From assembly GCA_040772005.1 (NCBI GenBank), contig JAXGYZ010000002.1, forward strand, positions 124,001-188,000: DNA of 64,000 bases. The letters run 5' to 3'. A program made the position numbers and the translations under genes. The DNA comes from MWBF01 sp040772005 (GTDB taxonomy: Bacteria > Chloroflexota > Anaerolineae > CG2-30-64-16). This document shows positions 1 to 8,539 of this stretch, one piece after another; the first letter of the stretch is position 1, and the number at the start of each line of letters is the position of its first letter. The notes under the pieces were generated by a model. It ran no database searches. It saw only the letters and a list, made by a program, of their open reading frames with translations, and had not been told where the DNA came from.

Positions 1-426
1 GTGGACCGCCCGCTGAGTCTCACCTATGACGAGCTGCGCTGCATGCCGAAGGTGGTGCAGGAGTGCAAGTTGGTGTGTCCGGGGTTCTTTCAGGACATCG
101 CGACGTGGGGCGGCGTGCCGCTCAACTATGTGCTGGGCCTGGCAGGCGTCCAGCCGGACGCGCAGTACATCCTGATGGTCAGCGCGGACGGCTATTGGAC
201 CTCGCTGCCGCTGGGCGATGCGCTGGCGCAGGAGAACTTCCTGGCCTACGAGCAGACCGGCAAGCCGTTGCCCGTGTTGCACGGGTTCCCGGTGCGTGCG
301 GTGCTGCCCCTCCAGCCCGGAGGCAAGTGGGTCAAGTGGTTGGTAGAAATCCAGGTGCTGGAGGCCGAGCCGCGGCTGGGTCCGGATCCTTCGCTCGTAT
401 TTCCGACTGCGGAGCCTGGAAGTTAA
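1..426 (+). CDS. molybdopterin-dependent oxidoreductase (sulfite oxidase fold), 3' part
   Basis: The frame is open at the left edge, so the GTG at base 1 need not be the start; 141 residues are visible. The text around CPGFFQDIATWGGVPL, followed by a downstream YEQTGKPLPVLHGFPVR stretch, matches the oxidoreductase molybdopterin-binding domain (PF00174) of sulfite oxidase/YedY-like enzymes, where a conserved Cys and the HGFPxR loop contact the Mo cofactor. Substrate and cellular location cannot be told because the N-terminus is missing. It converges on the peroxiredoxin gene and is separated from it by a terminator hairpin. Confidence 0.75.
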   Translation: MDRPLSLTYDELRCMPKVVQECKLVCPGFFQDIATWGGVPLNYVLGLAGVQPDAQYILMVSADGYWTSLPLGDALAQENFLAYEQTGKPLPVLHGFPVRAVLPLQPGGKWVKWLVEIQVLEAEPRLGPDPSLVFPTAEPGS

Positions 427-486
427 TCGCGCGGAGACGCAAAGAACGCAAAGTCTATTTTAGATTATTGAATCCGGGACAAAGAA

Positions 487-539
487 AAGACCTTCGAGGC
501 CGCGCCAGGCTATGCCTGACCTGCGACCTCGAAGGTCTT
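487..539. terminator. bidirectional terminator hairpin
   Basis: Arms AAGACCTTCGAGG and CCTCGAAGGTCTT (13 bp perfect) are extended inward by a second GCCAGGC/GCCTG pairing. It lies between convergent genes. On the minus strand the stem is followed by a T-rich run (TCTTTTCTTTG), which suits termination of the peroxiredoxin transcript; the plus-strand tail is weaker. Confidence 0.7.
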
Positions 540-578
540 ACTTTCGGATTGCGCTATGGACGTCGGCTAGTAGTGGTT

Positions 579-1310
579 CTATTCGTGTCCGTTATAGGCC
601 ATAGCCGGCTGCCAGACTTCCCAGACCTTGCCGACGAGCTTGGGGCCCGGGGTCAGGGTGGTCCCGCCCGGCTGCCAGCCCGAGGGCATGACTTCGCCGG
701 TGGCGCGGGTGTGCTGGAAGGCCTTGACCTGCCGGATCAGCTCGGATACGCTGCGGCCAACGCTCGGCGTCAGCACCTCCATCCCCTGGATGATGCCATC
801 CGGGTCGATGATGAAGCGCCCGCGGATGTCGACGCCTGCATCCTCGTCATAGACGCCATAGGCCTGTCCGATCTTGCCGCCGCCATCGGACAGCATCGGG
901 AACGGAATACCTTCGGGCGTCATCTTCGCGAGTTCTTCTTCGTGCCAGATCTTGTGTACGAAGCGGCTATCGGTGCTCAACGAGAGGACTTGGACGTCGA
1001 GGGCCTGGAGTTCGGGGTATTTGACGGCAACTGCCGACAACTCAGTCGGTCAGACAAACGTGAAGTCGCCGGGGTAAAAGCAGACGACTACCCAATGGCC
1101 CTTGTAGTCCGACAGTTTGACATTCTGGAATCCGCCCTTGAAATAGGCCGCGGCCTCGAAATCCGGGGCGGGTTTACCGACACGTGCAAGCATTTTGGGC
1201 GCCTCCTGTGTGGGGGTGACTGGCGCGGCCGTGGGAGCACTCTCGCTTGAGATGATCCCCTTTGCCGGCTTGACGCACGAGTCCTTCGGTTCGACCTGTG
1301 GTGTGGTCAC
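579..1310 (-). CDS. selenocysteine-containing peroxiredoxin (in-frame TGA at the peroxidatic position)
   Basis: AhpC/Prx-family thiol peroxidase, 243 residues if the TGA at 1052-1050 (codon 87) is decoded as Sec. The two open halves are in the same frame and join as FYPGDFTFV-U-PTEL, where the family has FTFVCPTEL, so U replaces the peroxidatic Cys. A SECIS-like hairpin follows at once. The GTG start at 1310 has GGAGG six bases upstream; the ATG at 1314 is in another frame. About 40 residues precede the usual Prx start. The usual resolving-Cys region (VCP) reads EVMPSGW, so the canonical C-terminal resolving Cys is missing; other Cys are at 12 and 80. Expected role: reduction of peroxides protecting the oxygen-sensitive acetyl-CoA enzymes. 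SelA/B/C/D are not in this window. Confidence 0.85.
1021..1052 (-). promoter_or_regulatory. SECIS-like element with UGA codon
   Basis: Starting at the TGA (1052-1050) the mRNA runs nine bases, then forms a stem TTGTCGGC / GCCGTCAA (1040-1033 with 1028-1021, one T-T mismatch) closed by the loop AGTT (1032-1029). The loop begins 18 nt after the UGA and has G at its second position, as bacterial SECIS elements bound by SelB do. An alternative, mutually exclusive hairpin CCGAC/GTCGG sits directly after the UGA. Confidence 0.7.
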
Positions 1311-1462
1311 TCATGGCCTCCTTTCGTGCGATGCGATAGAACCACTGGTGACAGAATACACGAAAGTCGACAGTGTTACTATGATATCGCGCAGGTAATC
1401 GCAAACCGTTCGCAGCAGCAGGGATCGCCCGATAAATCGTTGTAGGCGCGGAAAGCCCGCGC

Positions 1463-1593
1463 CTAAACCGATTCCAGAGTGAATGCCCCGGTCAGAACTG
1501 AGACAGGATTGACAGGATTGACGGGATTACTCTTGTAAATCCTGTCAATCCTGTCCAGAATCGCCGCTGGTTTTCACATTGGACTGAGTATAG
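1463..1593 (+). repeat. 130-bp dispersed repeat, copy 1
   Basis: Begins CTAAACCGATTCCAGAG and ends GGACTGAGTATAG. The core is an inverted repeat of the word AGGATTGACAGGATT against AATCCTGTCAATCCTGT. Two further copies lie at 37997-38127 (same orientation) and 39419-39546 (inverted), about 95% alike by eye. A small GC hairpin (1443-1465, TAGGCGCGG/CCGCGCCTA) abuts it. It occupies most of the 319-bp gap between metF and the peroxiredoxin gene and lies downstream of metF. Confidence 0.85.
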
Positions 1594-1629
1594 GTGGCGC
1601 GGGCTGTGTCATTCCGGTCGGCGCCGGGG

Positions 1630-2682
1630 CTATGCAGGCGCGCCCGCCTTCGCCGGCAACGGCTCGGCCGCACCGACTGACCCGGCTGGGGGCGCCGGCT
1701 CGATGACCGGGCGGGGGTACAGCCCCAACTGCTTGACGATTTCGGGTACGGCGGCCGGCCAGTTGACGGCCATGATGTGCAGCCCGGCCACGCCTTCGAT
1801 GCCGCGCACCTGCTCGGCAACTTCCAGGCAGATGTCCATGCCGGCCTTCTGCTGATCTTCTTTCGACAGGCCGGCCATGCGCGCCACGATGGCGTCCGGC
1901 ACATCCATGCCCGCGACTTCCGTCTTCATGTACTCCGCTACGCGCACCGACTTCATCGGCCCGACGCCTGCCAGGATAGCAACCTTTTCGTGTAACCCCA
2001 GGTCCACCACGCGGCGCATGAACTCGCGGAAGCGATCCACGTTGTAGATGAGCTGCGTCTGGATGAACTGAGCGCCCGCAACAACCTTCTTCGCCAGGCG
2101 CATGGGCCGGTAGTCGTAGGGCGGCGCAAACGGATTCTCGACTGCACCGATGAAGATGTCGGGCGCAAACTTGGGAATCTGCTTGTTGTTTTCGAACACC
2201 CGATTGTTGCGCATCATGCGCGCGATGCGAATCAGGTTGATCGAGTCGATGTCGTAGACCGGCTTGCACTGCGGGTGATCGCCCCAGATGGGATGGTCGC
2301 CGCTCAGGAACAGCATCGTGTTGATGCCGAACACCGAGGCGCCGAGGATGTCGCCCTGGATGCCCAGCCGGTTGCGGTCGCGGCAGGTGAACTGCACGAC
2401 CGGCTCCATGCCCGCCTGCTTGAGCATGATGCTCACGGCCAGGCTGGAGACGTGCACCATCGCGGACTGGTTATCGGTGACGTTGTACGCATCGCCGTAG
2501 CCGCGCAGGGTCTTGATCTCGCGCTGGATGGCTTCGAGGTTGGGGCCGACGGGCGGCGAGACCTCGACGCAGACGGCGAAGTGGCCGGCCTTCAGCACCT
2601 TCGCCAGGTTGCTGCTTGCGCCGGTCAATCCGGTCTGGATCACCTCGGCGGGCGCCGGAATGGGAGGGGTCGGTGCGTTCAT
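1630..2682 (-). CDS. metF: methylenetetrahydrofolate reductase, MetF catalytic subunit
   Basis: Reduces methylene-THF to methyl-THF, the last step of the methyl branch. 350 residues of TIM-barrel MTHFR family; visible family marks are VEVSPPVGPN near the N-terminus, VTDNQS, QFTCRDRNR and the FIQTQLIYN segment. The ATG at 2682 is preferred over a longer in-frame extension because AGGAGG stands seven bases before it and because it overlaps the metV stop as ATGA, a sign of translational coupling. The C-terminus has a Pro/Ala-rich tail. It is the last gene of the acetyl-CoA cluster. Confidence 0.93.
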   Translation of the reverse strand: MNAPTPPIPAPAEVIQTGLTGASSNLAKVLKAGHFAVCVEVSPPVGPNLEAIQREIKTLRGYGDAYNVTDNQSAMVHVSSLAVSIMLKQAGMEPVVQFTCRDRNRLGIQGDILGASVFGINTMLFLSGDHPIWGDHPQCKPVYDIDSINLIRIARMMRNNRVFENNKQIPKFAPDIFIGAVENPFAPPYDYRPMRLAKKVVAGAQFIQTQLIYNVDRFREFMRRVVDLGLHEKVAILAGVGPMKSVRVAEYMKTEVAGMDVPDAIVARMAGLSKEDQQKAGMDICLEVAEQVRGIEGVAGLHIMAVNWPAAVPEIVKQLGLYPRPVIEPAPPAGSVGAAEPLPAKAGAPA

Positions 2683-3206
2683 CGTGATGCCTCCTGCCCA
2701 CCCTGGCCGTTGCGCTTCAGTGACTCGGTGGCGTAGCGCATCTTCGTATCGCTGCCGGTCGTGACCTGGTCGCGCCCCAGCGCAAACGTCACCCACGACG
2801 CCTGGCCCTTGAGCCGCCAGTCCACCGGCGGATTCAGGCGGTAGATTTCCTGCGCGTAGGGCGTCTTCGCCGCGCGGCGGACTGCTGCCACCCAGACGCA
2901 CTCCATCTCCGGCTTGACCTCGCAGTTGCCGTTCAGCCGCACACCGCCGCACGGGCCGTTGCGCAGGTTCTTCGGGCAGTTCATGGGACAGGTCATGCCC
3001 GAATAGTGCAGGACGCACTGGGCGCAATCCTGGCAGTTGAACAGCGCGCCCTTGATCAGCTCCTCCGGCAGCTTGACGATGCGCGAGGAGCGCTCCATGC
3101 CGACGCGCTCAAACAGCGGCCGCATCAGCAGAAGCACCTTTTCGGTCAGTTTCCAGGCCCATACCAGCGGCATGGGCCGGTCCTGGATATAGCTGCGTAA
3201 TGACAT
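2679..3206 (-). CDS. metV: MetV-like MTHFR partner subunit (Cys-rich)
   Basis: 175 residues of the methylene-THF reductase C-terminal family (MetV), which forms a complex with MetF in acetogens and links it to electron carriers. Eight cysteines stand at C58, C61, C64, C73, C77, C86, C95 and C103 in CQDCAQC and CPMNCPKN-type motifs, enough for two Fe-S clusters or Fe-S plus zinc. It overlaps metF by four bases. No RnfC2 or HdrA/MvhD partner is next to it, so electrons more likely come through the NfnAB-type pair or free ferredoxin (inference). Confidence 0.88.
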   Translation of the reverse strand: MSLRSYIQDRPMPLVWAWKLTEKVLLLMRPLFERVGMERSSRIVKLPEELIKGALFNCQDCAQCVLHYSGMTCPMNCPKNLRNGPCGGVRLNGNCEVKPEMECVWVAAVRRAAKTPYAQEIYRLNPPVDWRLKGQASWVTFALGRDQVTTGSDTKMRYATESLKRNGQGGQEASR

Positions 3207-3261
3207 CTATGTGGCTCCTCGGCTCTTGGGGCTAGAATCGCCCGGCGCAGTCGTCCGGCGA

Positions 3262-4149
3262 TTACGCGTCAATGTCATGTTGTAGTTTGAACCCGCGGAC
3301 CGTGTTCTGCAAGAGCATGGCAATGGTCATCGGGCCTACGCCGCCGGGCACGGGTGTAATTGCGCCCGCCACCTCGAGGGCCTCACTGTAGCAGACATCG
3401 CCGACGAGCCGGAACCCGCTCTTCTTGGAAGGGTCCTCGATGCGGTTGATGCCCACATCGATGACCGCCGCGCCGGGCTTGATCCAGTCGCCGCGCACGA
3501 ATTCGGGCCGGCCGATCGCGGCCACGACGATATCCGCGCGGCGCACGATGTCCGGCAGGTTCTTGGTGCGGCTGTGGCAGATGGTCACGGTCGCGTCTGC
3601 GTTGTTCAGCAGCGCCGCAACCGGGATGCCGACGATGTTGCTGCGGCCCACGACGACCGCATCCGCGCCCGCAATGGTGATGCCGGAGCGGATAAGCAGC
3701 TCAATGCAACCGGCGGGGGTGCAAGGGATAAACTGCGGCACGCGGCCCTTCATCACCAACTGGCCGATGTTCATGGGATGGAACCCATCCACATCTTTGT
3801 TCAGGCTGATGAGGTCCAGCACGCTCTGTTCATTCAGTCCCTTCGGCAGCGGCAACTGGACGAGGATGCCGTTGATGACCGGGTCCGCGTTGAGCGCGCG
3901 CACCAGTTCCTCGACTTCCTGTTGGGTCGCCGTCGCCGGCAGGCGATGGGTGACGGAACCCAAGCCTGCGGCCTCACACGCCTTGCCCTTGGAGCTGACG
4001 TAGGTCTGCGAGGCCGGGTTGTCGCCCACCAGCACCGCAGCCAGCGTCGGAACCGTGCCATATTGCTGCCTCAGCACGGCGACTTCATCCGCAGCTTCCT
4101 GGCGAACGGCCTCCGCGATCGCCTTCCCGTCGATAATCTTGGCTGTCAT
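3262..4149 (-). CDS. folD: bifunctional methylene-THF dehydrogenase / methenyl-THF cyclohydrolase
   Basis: Cytosolic FolD, 295 residues, normal length. Interconverts formyl-, methenyl- and methylene-THF using NAD(P). Family marks visible are YVSSKGKACEAAG (catalytic Tyr/Lys), LVQLPLPKG, the NAD(P) site VVGRSNIVGIP and PVPGGVGPMTIAMLLQNT. It sits between acsE (17 bp) and metV (55 bp) and so serves the methyl branch here in addition to one-carbon supply. The ATG at 4149 has an AGGAGC-like Shine-Dalgarno. Confidence 0.95.
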   Translation of the reverse strand: MTAKIIDGKAIAEAVRQEAADEVAVLRQQYGTVPTLAAVLVGDNPASQTYVSSKGKACEAAGLGSVTHRLPATATQQEVEELVRALNADPVINGILVQLPLPKGLNEQSVLDLISLNKDVDGFHPMNIGQLVMKGRVPQFIPCTPAGCIELLIRSGITIAGADAVVVGRSNIVGIPVAALLNNADATVTICHSRTKNLPDIVRRADIVVAAIGRPEFVRGDWIKPGAAVIDVGINRIEDPSKKSGFRLVGDVCYSEALEVAGAITPVPGGVGPMTIAMLLQNTVRGFKLQHDIDA

Positions 4150-4166
4150 GCAAGCTCCTTCTTCTG

Positions 4167-5138
4167 TTACACGCGCAGATACGAATCCGCGTAGATGACC
4201 TTGTTCAACAAAATCTGGACGGTCTTCCAGATGGCAACCTGCTCGGGGTCGGAGAAGTCCACCTGGTCCTGCGACAGTTCTTCCTGCGCGGCCACGGCAT
4301 CGTGCAGGGCCAGCAGCAGGCGGCCGATGGCCGTGCTGTCATCCCGCTCCTCGACGATGCGGATGAACTCGTTCTGTTTGGCGTCCAGCGGGTCCGCGAT
4401 CATCGTATCCAGGCCCGCACCCATCAACATGACGCAGTACACGCGGTTGATGAGCGGGCGCATCTCGTTGGGCACGGCGTTCGATACATTGCTGAGCCCG
4501 ACCTGCACATCTGCGCCCGTCACCTTCAGGATGCGGACCGCCTCGATGCACTCCGGCACGTATTGCTGGCAGCCGCTCACAGTCAACACCAGGGGGTCGA
4601 TAATCAGGTTCTCCAGCGGCATGCCCACTTCTTCCCAGCGCGGGATGAGCTCCTCCAACGCGATGTTGACCCGCTCCTCCGCGCTCACCGGGATCCCTTC
4701 GCTGCGCATGGTCAGGGCAATCAGCTTGGTGTTGTACTTGGCCGCGACCAGCGGCACATTCGCCAGGCGCTCCGGTTCCGCGGAGGTGGAGTTGATGATC
4801 GGCTGCTGCTTGACGACCTCGCACGCAGCCTCGATGGCGGCCAGGTTCGTGGTGTCCAGGCACAGCGGCACGTCCACCGCCTCTTGCACGGTCTGCACCA
4901 GCCAGGGCAGCAGCCGGACGCCGTTCTTCTTCTGGGGCCCGATGTTCAGGTCCACGGCCCAGGCGCCCGCTTCAACCTGGCGCCGCGCCGAATCTTGAAA
5001 GAACGTGCGGGCACGGGTCAGCAGCTCTTCGCGTTCCGAGTCTGTTAGGTCTTCTTTGTTCCAAGCATCGACTGCGTACCCCACCGCTTCCTTGACTCTG
5101 GGGGACAGGATATGGATATTCTCGCCGATGATACGCAT
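4167..5138 (-). CDS. acsE: methyl-THF:corrinoid iron-sulfur protein methyltransferase
   Basis: Moves the methyl group of methyl-THF to the cobalt of the AcsCD corrinoid protein. 323 residues with the pterin-binding TIM-barrel of the DHPS/MeTr family: MRIIGENIH at the start, GAWAVDLNIGP, PLCLDTTN, PIINSTSAE and VGLSNVSNAVP. It is somewhat longer than the Moorella enzyme, mainly at the C-terminus. Start chosen at ATG 5138 because GAGGAGG precedes it by seven bases; the longer upstream extension lacks similarity. Neighbours folD and the HEAT protein are within 30 bp, indicating one operon. Confidence 0.93.
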   Translation of the reverse strand: MRIIGENIHILSPRVKEAVGYAVDAWNKEDLTDSEREELLTRARTFFQDSARRQVEAGAWAVDLNIGPQKKNGVRLLPWLVQTVQEAVDVPLCLDTTNLAAIEAACEVVKQQPIINSTSAEPERLANVPLVAAKYNTKLIALTMRSEGIPVSAEERVNIALEELIPRWEEVGMPLENLIIDPLVLTVSGCQQYVPECIEAVRILKVTGADVQVGLSNVSNAVPNEMRPLINRVYCVMLMGAGLDTMIADPLDAKQNEFIRIVEERDDSTAIGRLLLALHDAVAAQEELSQDQVDFSDPEQVAIWKTVQILLNKVIYADSYLRV

Positions 5139-5164
5139 GAAACTTCCTCCTCGGTGGATGTTGA

Positions 5165-5950
5165 CTAGGTGTACTGTAGTGCTTCCTTGGCTTCCTTGCG
5201 CACGACATACGCGCGGTCCCACGCAAAATGCTCATCTTCGCCCAACAGATGGCGGCAAGTCTCAGCCAGGGCGCCGTACTCATCCTGGGTCAGGTGGCCG
5301 TATTTTGCGAGCTTGCCGAGGCTGCGGATAGCCTTCGCTCGAATTGCGGGGCTGGCATCCGCCAGGTTCGCCTGAAGCTGCTCGACGACGCTCTGGCGCA
5401 GCCCGGCGGGGAGCTGGCCGGCCGGGATGGACTCGACGAACTTGCCCAGCGCACGGGTCGCGCTGTCGCGCAGCTCGACCTCGGGCGAGGCTGCGGCTTC
5501 CAGGGCCACGGGCACCGCGTCGATGATCTTCGGGGATTTGACCTTGCCGAGCGCGTAGAGGATGAACGCGCGGCAGGCTGCCTCCGGGCACGTCTGGTGG
5601 TACTCCGCGACCAGCGGCGCAATGGCATCTGCTCCCATCCGCCCCAACACCTGTGCCACGGCCATCTGCGCTTTCACGTCGCCGGCTTCAAGGTTCTGAA
5701 TCAAGGTCGGGATGGCCCACTTCCCGAAGCTGCCGATGAGCGCGATGGCGTTCTCCAGCGCCGGAACGAGGTCGGGCCGGTCCAGTGGGTCGATATAGAA
5801 CAGCGCGGAGACCATCTCGAGAAACCGGCTGCCTTCTTCCTCGGTCATGCGGTGCATGTGCGCCCGGATGGTCTCCAGTCCGCGCTCGACATCGTCGGCG
5901 TCGGCGCTGGCGAGCAGGTTGCCGATTGAGCGGTAGAGGTCCTCTTGCAT
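5165..5950 (-). CDS. HEAT-repeat protein in the acetyl-CoA cluster
   Basis: 261 residues built of alpha-helical HEAT-type repeats; recognisable units include GKWAIPTLIQNLEAGD, VAQVLGRMGADAIAPLV, DSATRALGKF and IRAKAIRSLGKLAKYG. No catalytic motif or signal peptide is seen, so it is probably a cytosolic binding or scaffold protein. AAGGAGG precedes ATG 5950. It lies 26 bp upstream of acsE in the same direction, which implies a role with corrinoid/methyl transfer or assembly of the complex, but that is only contextual. Confidence 0.7.
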   Translation of the reverse strand: MQEDLYRSIGNLLASADADDVERGLETIRAHMHRMTEEEGSRFLEMVSALFYIDPLDRPDLVPALENAIALIGSFGKWAIPTLIQNLEAGDVKAQMAVAQVLGRMGADAIAPLVAEYHQTCPEAACRAFILYALGKVKSPKIIDAVPVALEAAASPEVELRDSATRALGKFVESIPAGQLPAGLRQSVVEQLQANLADASPAIRAKAIRSLGKLAKYGHLTQDEYGALAETCRHLLGEDEHFAWDRAYVVRKEAKEALQYT

Positions 5951-5977
5951 GGCGTCCTCCTTGAGGATCAGGTTCAT

Positions 5978-6056
5978 CTCACGCAAAGGCGCAAAGTGCG
6001 CCAAGAAACATTTGGATCCGACATGGCTTTGCGGACTTTGCGTCTCGGCGTGAGCC
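5978..6056. repeat. imperfect inverted repeat (GCAAAG word type)
   Basis: Left arm CTCACGCAAAGGCGCAAAG, right arm CTTTGCGTCTCGGCGTGAG. It fills the 130-bp gap between the alcohol dehydrogenase and the HEAT gene, both minus strand. The same word (CGCAAAG) also occurs at 435-452. Confidence 0.6.
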
Positions 6057-6080
6057 TCTCCACAGGCATTCAGTTGCAGG

Positions 6081-7112
6081 TCAGTAGCTCACGCGCAGGA
6101 CTTTGGCGCCCCGAATCCGGCGTGCCTTGAGTTCCACCAGGGCCTGGTTGGCTGTCTCCAGCTCGTACTCCTGCACTTCCGGCAATATCGGCGTCTCGGC
6201 GGCCAGCGCCAGGAACTCGCTTACGTCCTGGCGTGTCACATTGGCAACGCTCTTGATTTCCCGCTCCAGCCACAGATGGGCCGGATAGTCGAGCCGCAGC
6301 AGCGCGTCACGGTCACGGTCTTCCTTGCGAATCGCGTTGATGACCAGCCGGCCGCCTGGCGCCAGGTTGCGCAGCGCTGCGACGACCGGTGTCCAGGCGG
6401 GCGTCGTGTCGATGATGGCGTCCAGCGGGACCGGGCTGGTGGCGTCAGTGTGGCCTGCCCAGGCCGCCCCCAGCTCCCGCGCGAAGGCCTGCTCTGTCTC
6501 CGTGCGCGAGAAAACGTACACCGGCATGTGCGGGTAGCGGTGGCGCACCATCTTCAACACCAGGTGCGCGGAGGCGCCGAACCCCGTCAGCCCGAGTGCC
6601 TGTCCATCGTGCAGCCCGGTCAGCCGCATGGAGCGGTAGCCGATGGCCCCGGCACAGAGCAGCGGTGCAGCCTGTGCATCGGTGAACACCTCCGGGATGC
6701 GGTAGGCAAACGCCTCCGGCACAACCATATACTCCGCATACCCGCCGTGTGCATCGCGGCCCGTCGCACGGAACTGCGGACACAGGTTCTCCTGCCCGCT
6801 GAGACACCAGGGGCACGCGCCGCACGCCGAGTAAATCCACGCGACGCCGACCCGCTCGCCCAGGTTGAATGCGCTTGCGTCTGCACCGCGTGCCGCCACG
6901 CGGCCGACGACTTGATGGCCCAACACGATGGGCAACTGTGGCGGCGGCGTGCGGCCCTCGATTTCATCCAGCTCCGTATGACACACGCCGCAGGCGGTCA
7001 CGCGGAGCAGAATCTCCCCTTCGCCCGGTTCCGGCACGGGCAGGTCCACGCGCTGCAACGGCTCCGGGTTGTCCGCGAGCTGCGTGATGGCGGGAAGGAT
7101 CATCGCGCGCAT
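6081..7112 (-). CDS. zinc-dependent alcohol dehydrogenase, MDR family
   Basis: 343-residue medium-chain dehydrogenase. Catalytic zinc motif GVCHTELD and LGHQVVG (family normally GHE, here Gln), structural zinc Cys quartet CGACPWC...C, and a Rossmann segment GLTGFGASAHLVLK. It resembles the AdhP/CAD-like group whose substrates are primary alcohols and aldehydes. It stands 20 bp downstream of cooC within the acetyl-CoA cluster, so reduction of acetaldehyde to ethanol, or the reverse, is a possible link; no aldehyde dehydrogenase is near. Function beyond the family is unproven. Confidence 0.85.
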   Translation of the reverse strand: MRAMILPAITQLADNPEPLQRVDLPVPEPGEGEILLRVTACGVCHTELDEIEGRTPPPQLPIVLGHQVVGRVAARGADASAFNLGERVGVAWIYSACGACPWCLSGQENLCPQFRATGRDAHGGYAEYMVVPEAFAYRIPEVFTDAQAAPLLCAGAIGYRSMRLTGLHDGQALGLTGFGASAHLVLKMVRHRYPHMPVYVFSRTETEQAFARELGAAWAGHTDATSPVPLDAIIDTTPAWTPVVAALRNLAPGGRLVINAIRKEDRDRDALLRLDYPAHLWLEREIKSVANVTRQDVSEFLALAAETPILPEVQEYELETANQALVELKARRIRGAKVLRVSY

Positions 7113-7132
7113 GGGGTGGTTCAGCCCTTGGC

Positions 7133-7879
7133 CTATCCCACCAACTGCCGCGCGACCTCTGCGACGGCCCGGCTGATAAGCGCATCGTCCGGCAGTTCGA
7201 CCAGCGCGCGGCCCTGGCTGTCATATTCTGCGATGAGCGGGTCATAGGGCAGCGCGGCGAGCAGCGGCACGCCCATGCCCTCCGCCTTTGCCCGCAGCGC
7301 CGGCGTCAGCTCTCCCTGCACCCGGTTGATAATCAGATGGGTGTTGCGGACCCGCACCTCCAGGTCCTTGCTCAGCCCGACCATCGCCTCTGCCGCGACC
7401 ATGCCGCGCATGCTGGCGTCGCTGACGAGAATCAGGTGGTCGACATCGCGCGTCGTGCGGCGGCTCAGGTGCTCCATGCCCGCCTCGTTGTCCATCACCA
7501 CCCAGTCATAGCCGCGGTTGATGCCATCCATGATATTGCGCAGCATGTGGTTCGCCGCGCAATAGCAGCCCTGGCCTTCGGGGCGGCCCATGGCCAGCAG
7601 GTCGAAGTCGTCGCCTTCCTCGACAGCCATGCGCACCGCGTAGCTCAGGAAGTCCTGGCGCGTCTGGCCGGGCGTCACCCCCGTGCGCGCCTCCTCGCGG
7701 ATGTCGCCGATGGTCTGCGTCAGGTGCATGCCGAGCACGAGATGCAGGTTGCTCGACGGGTCAGCGTCAATTGCCAGAATCTTGCCGCCCTTGTGGGCCA
7801 CCAGATAGCGGACCAGCAGGCCGCAGAACGTGGTCTTGCCCGTTCCGCCCTTGCCGGCGACCGCGATGGTCATCGTCAT
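7133..7879 (-). CDS. cooC: CO dehydrogenase maturation ATPase CooC/AcsF
   Basis: 248-residue P-loop ATPase of the SIMIBI class that supplies nickel to CODH or acetyl-CoA synthase. Deviant Walker A GKGGTGKTT at residues 9-17, Walker B region KILAIDADPSSNL, and the nickel-binding CxC pair C105-Y-C107 that bridges the CooC dimer. The ATG overlaps the stop of the upstream acetyltransferase gene (TGATG), so the two are translationally coupled. Presence with cooS and acsB supports an active Ni-enzyme pathway. Confidence 0.92.
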   Translation of the reverse strand: MTMTIAVAGKGGTGKTTFCGLLVRYLVAHKGGKILAIDADPSSNLHLVLGMHLTQTIGDIREEARTGVTPGQTRQDFLSYAVRMAVEEGDDFDLLAMGRPEGQGCYCAANHMLRNIMDGINRGYDWVVMDNEAGMEHLSRRTTRDVDHLILVSDASMRGMVAAEAMVGLSKDLEVRVRNTHLIINRVQGELTPALRAKAEGMGVPLLAALPYDPLIAEYDSQGRALVELPDDALISRAVAEVARQLVG

Positions 7880-8460
7880 CAGAACAGTTCTCCCGGTCGT
7901 CTAAGATAGTTCACCAACACAACCATGTCGAGCGTCTCGCCCTCAGCCGTCATAAAGAGGTCCTTCCAGACAAACTGGCGCTCGAAGCCCAATCGCTCGA
8001 AGGCGTGGATGACCTGGGGCCGACTCTCGACGACCTCCGCAATGACCTGATGGAGGCCCAGCTTACGGGCGATTTCGAGCTGGCCGCGAACCATGGCCGA
8101 CCCGATGCCGCGACGGCGAAATTCGCGCGCCAGGAAGATGCGCGTCTCCGCGATGTGCCGCGTGAAGCCGCTGCCCAGGTGGAGCGTCGAATTGCCGACG
8201 ATGCGCTCACCGACGAGCGCCACCAGTGGGAAGACGCGCGTGTAATCCGGTTTTTCCGCCCAGCTTGCCACCAGCTCCATATTGGTGATGTTGCTGCGGA
8301 AGACCTGGGTCTCTTCGGGCGGCAGGTTGGCGAATAGAGCCACCAGCGCGTCACGATCTTTGGTAACCAAGGGCCGGAGCAGGACGCGCAGCCCATCAGG
8401 CAGCGTAACGAGGTGGCGGTAGTTCGTAAGTTGGTCTGCTGACTCCACAACCGTGGCCAT
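7879..8460 (-). CDS. GNAT family N-acetyltransferase
   Basis: 193 residues. GNAT core with the acetyl-CoA pyrophosphate loop FRRRGIGSAM and a C-terminal FERLGFERQFVWKDLF strand. The ATG at 8460 is preceded by AGGAGG at seven bases; the longer open frame upstream enters the corrinoid-activator 3' region and is not needed. It is one base overlapping with cooC and 79 bp from the activator gene, so it is a fixed part of this operon. Substrate unknown; lysine acetylation of a pathway enzyme is one possibility. Confidence 0.8.
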   Translation of the reverse strand: MATVVESADQLTNYRHLVTLPDGLRVLLRPLVTKDRDALVALFANLPPEETQVFRSNITNMELVASWAEKPDYTRVFPLVALVGERIVGNSTLHLGSGFTRHIAETRIFLAREFRRRGIGSAMVRGQLEIARKLGLHQVIAEVVESRPQVIHAFERLGFERQFVWKDLFMTAEGETLDMVVLVNYLRRPGELF

Positions 8461-8539
8461 GCGATTCCTCCTACTGGCAAGCGCTGAAGGGGGCGACGGG
8501 GTATCCAACCCCTGATATTCTACCATCCTTTGCCCTTCT

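Noticed and set aside
1050..1310. Peroxiredoxin broken by a nonsense mutation
   Set aside because: The stop is TGA exactly at the peroxidatic codon, both halves are in the same frame and well conserved, and a SECIS-like hairpin follows, so Sec decoding explains it better than decay.
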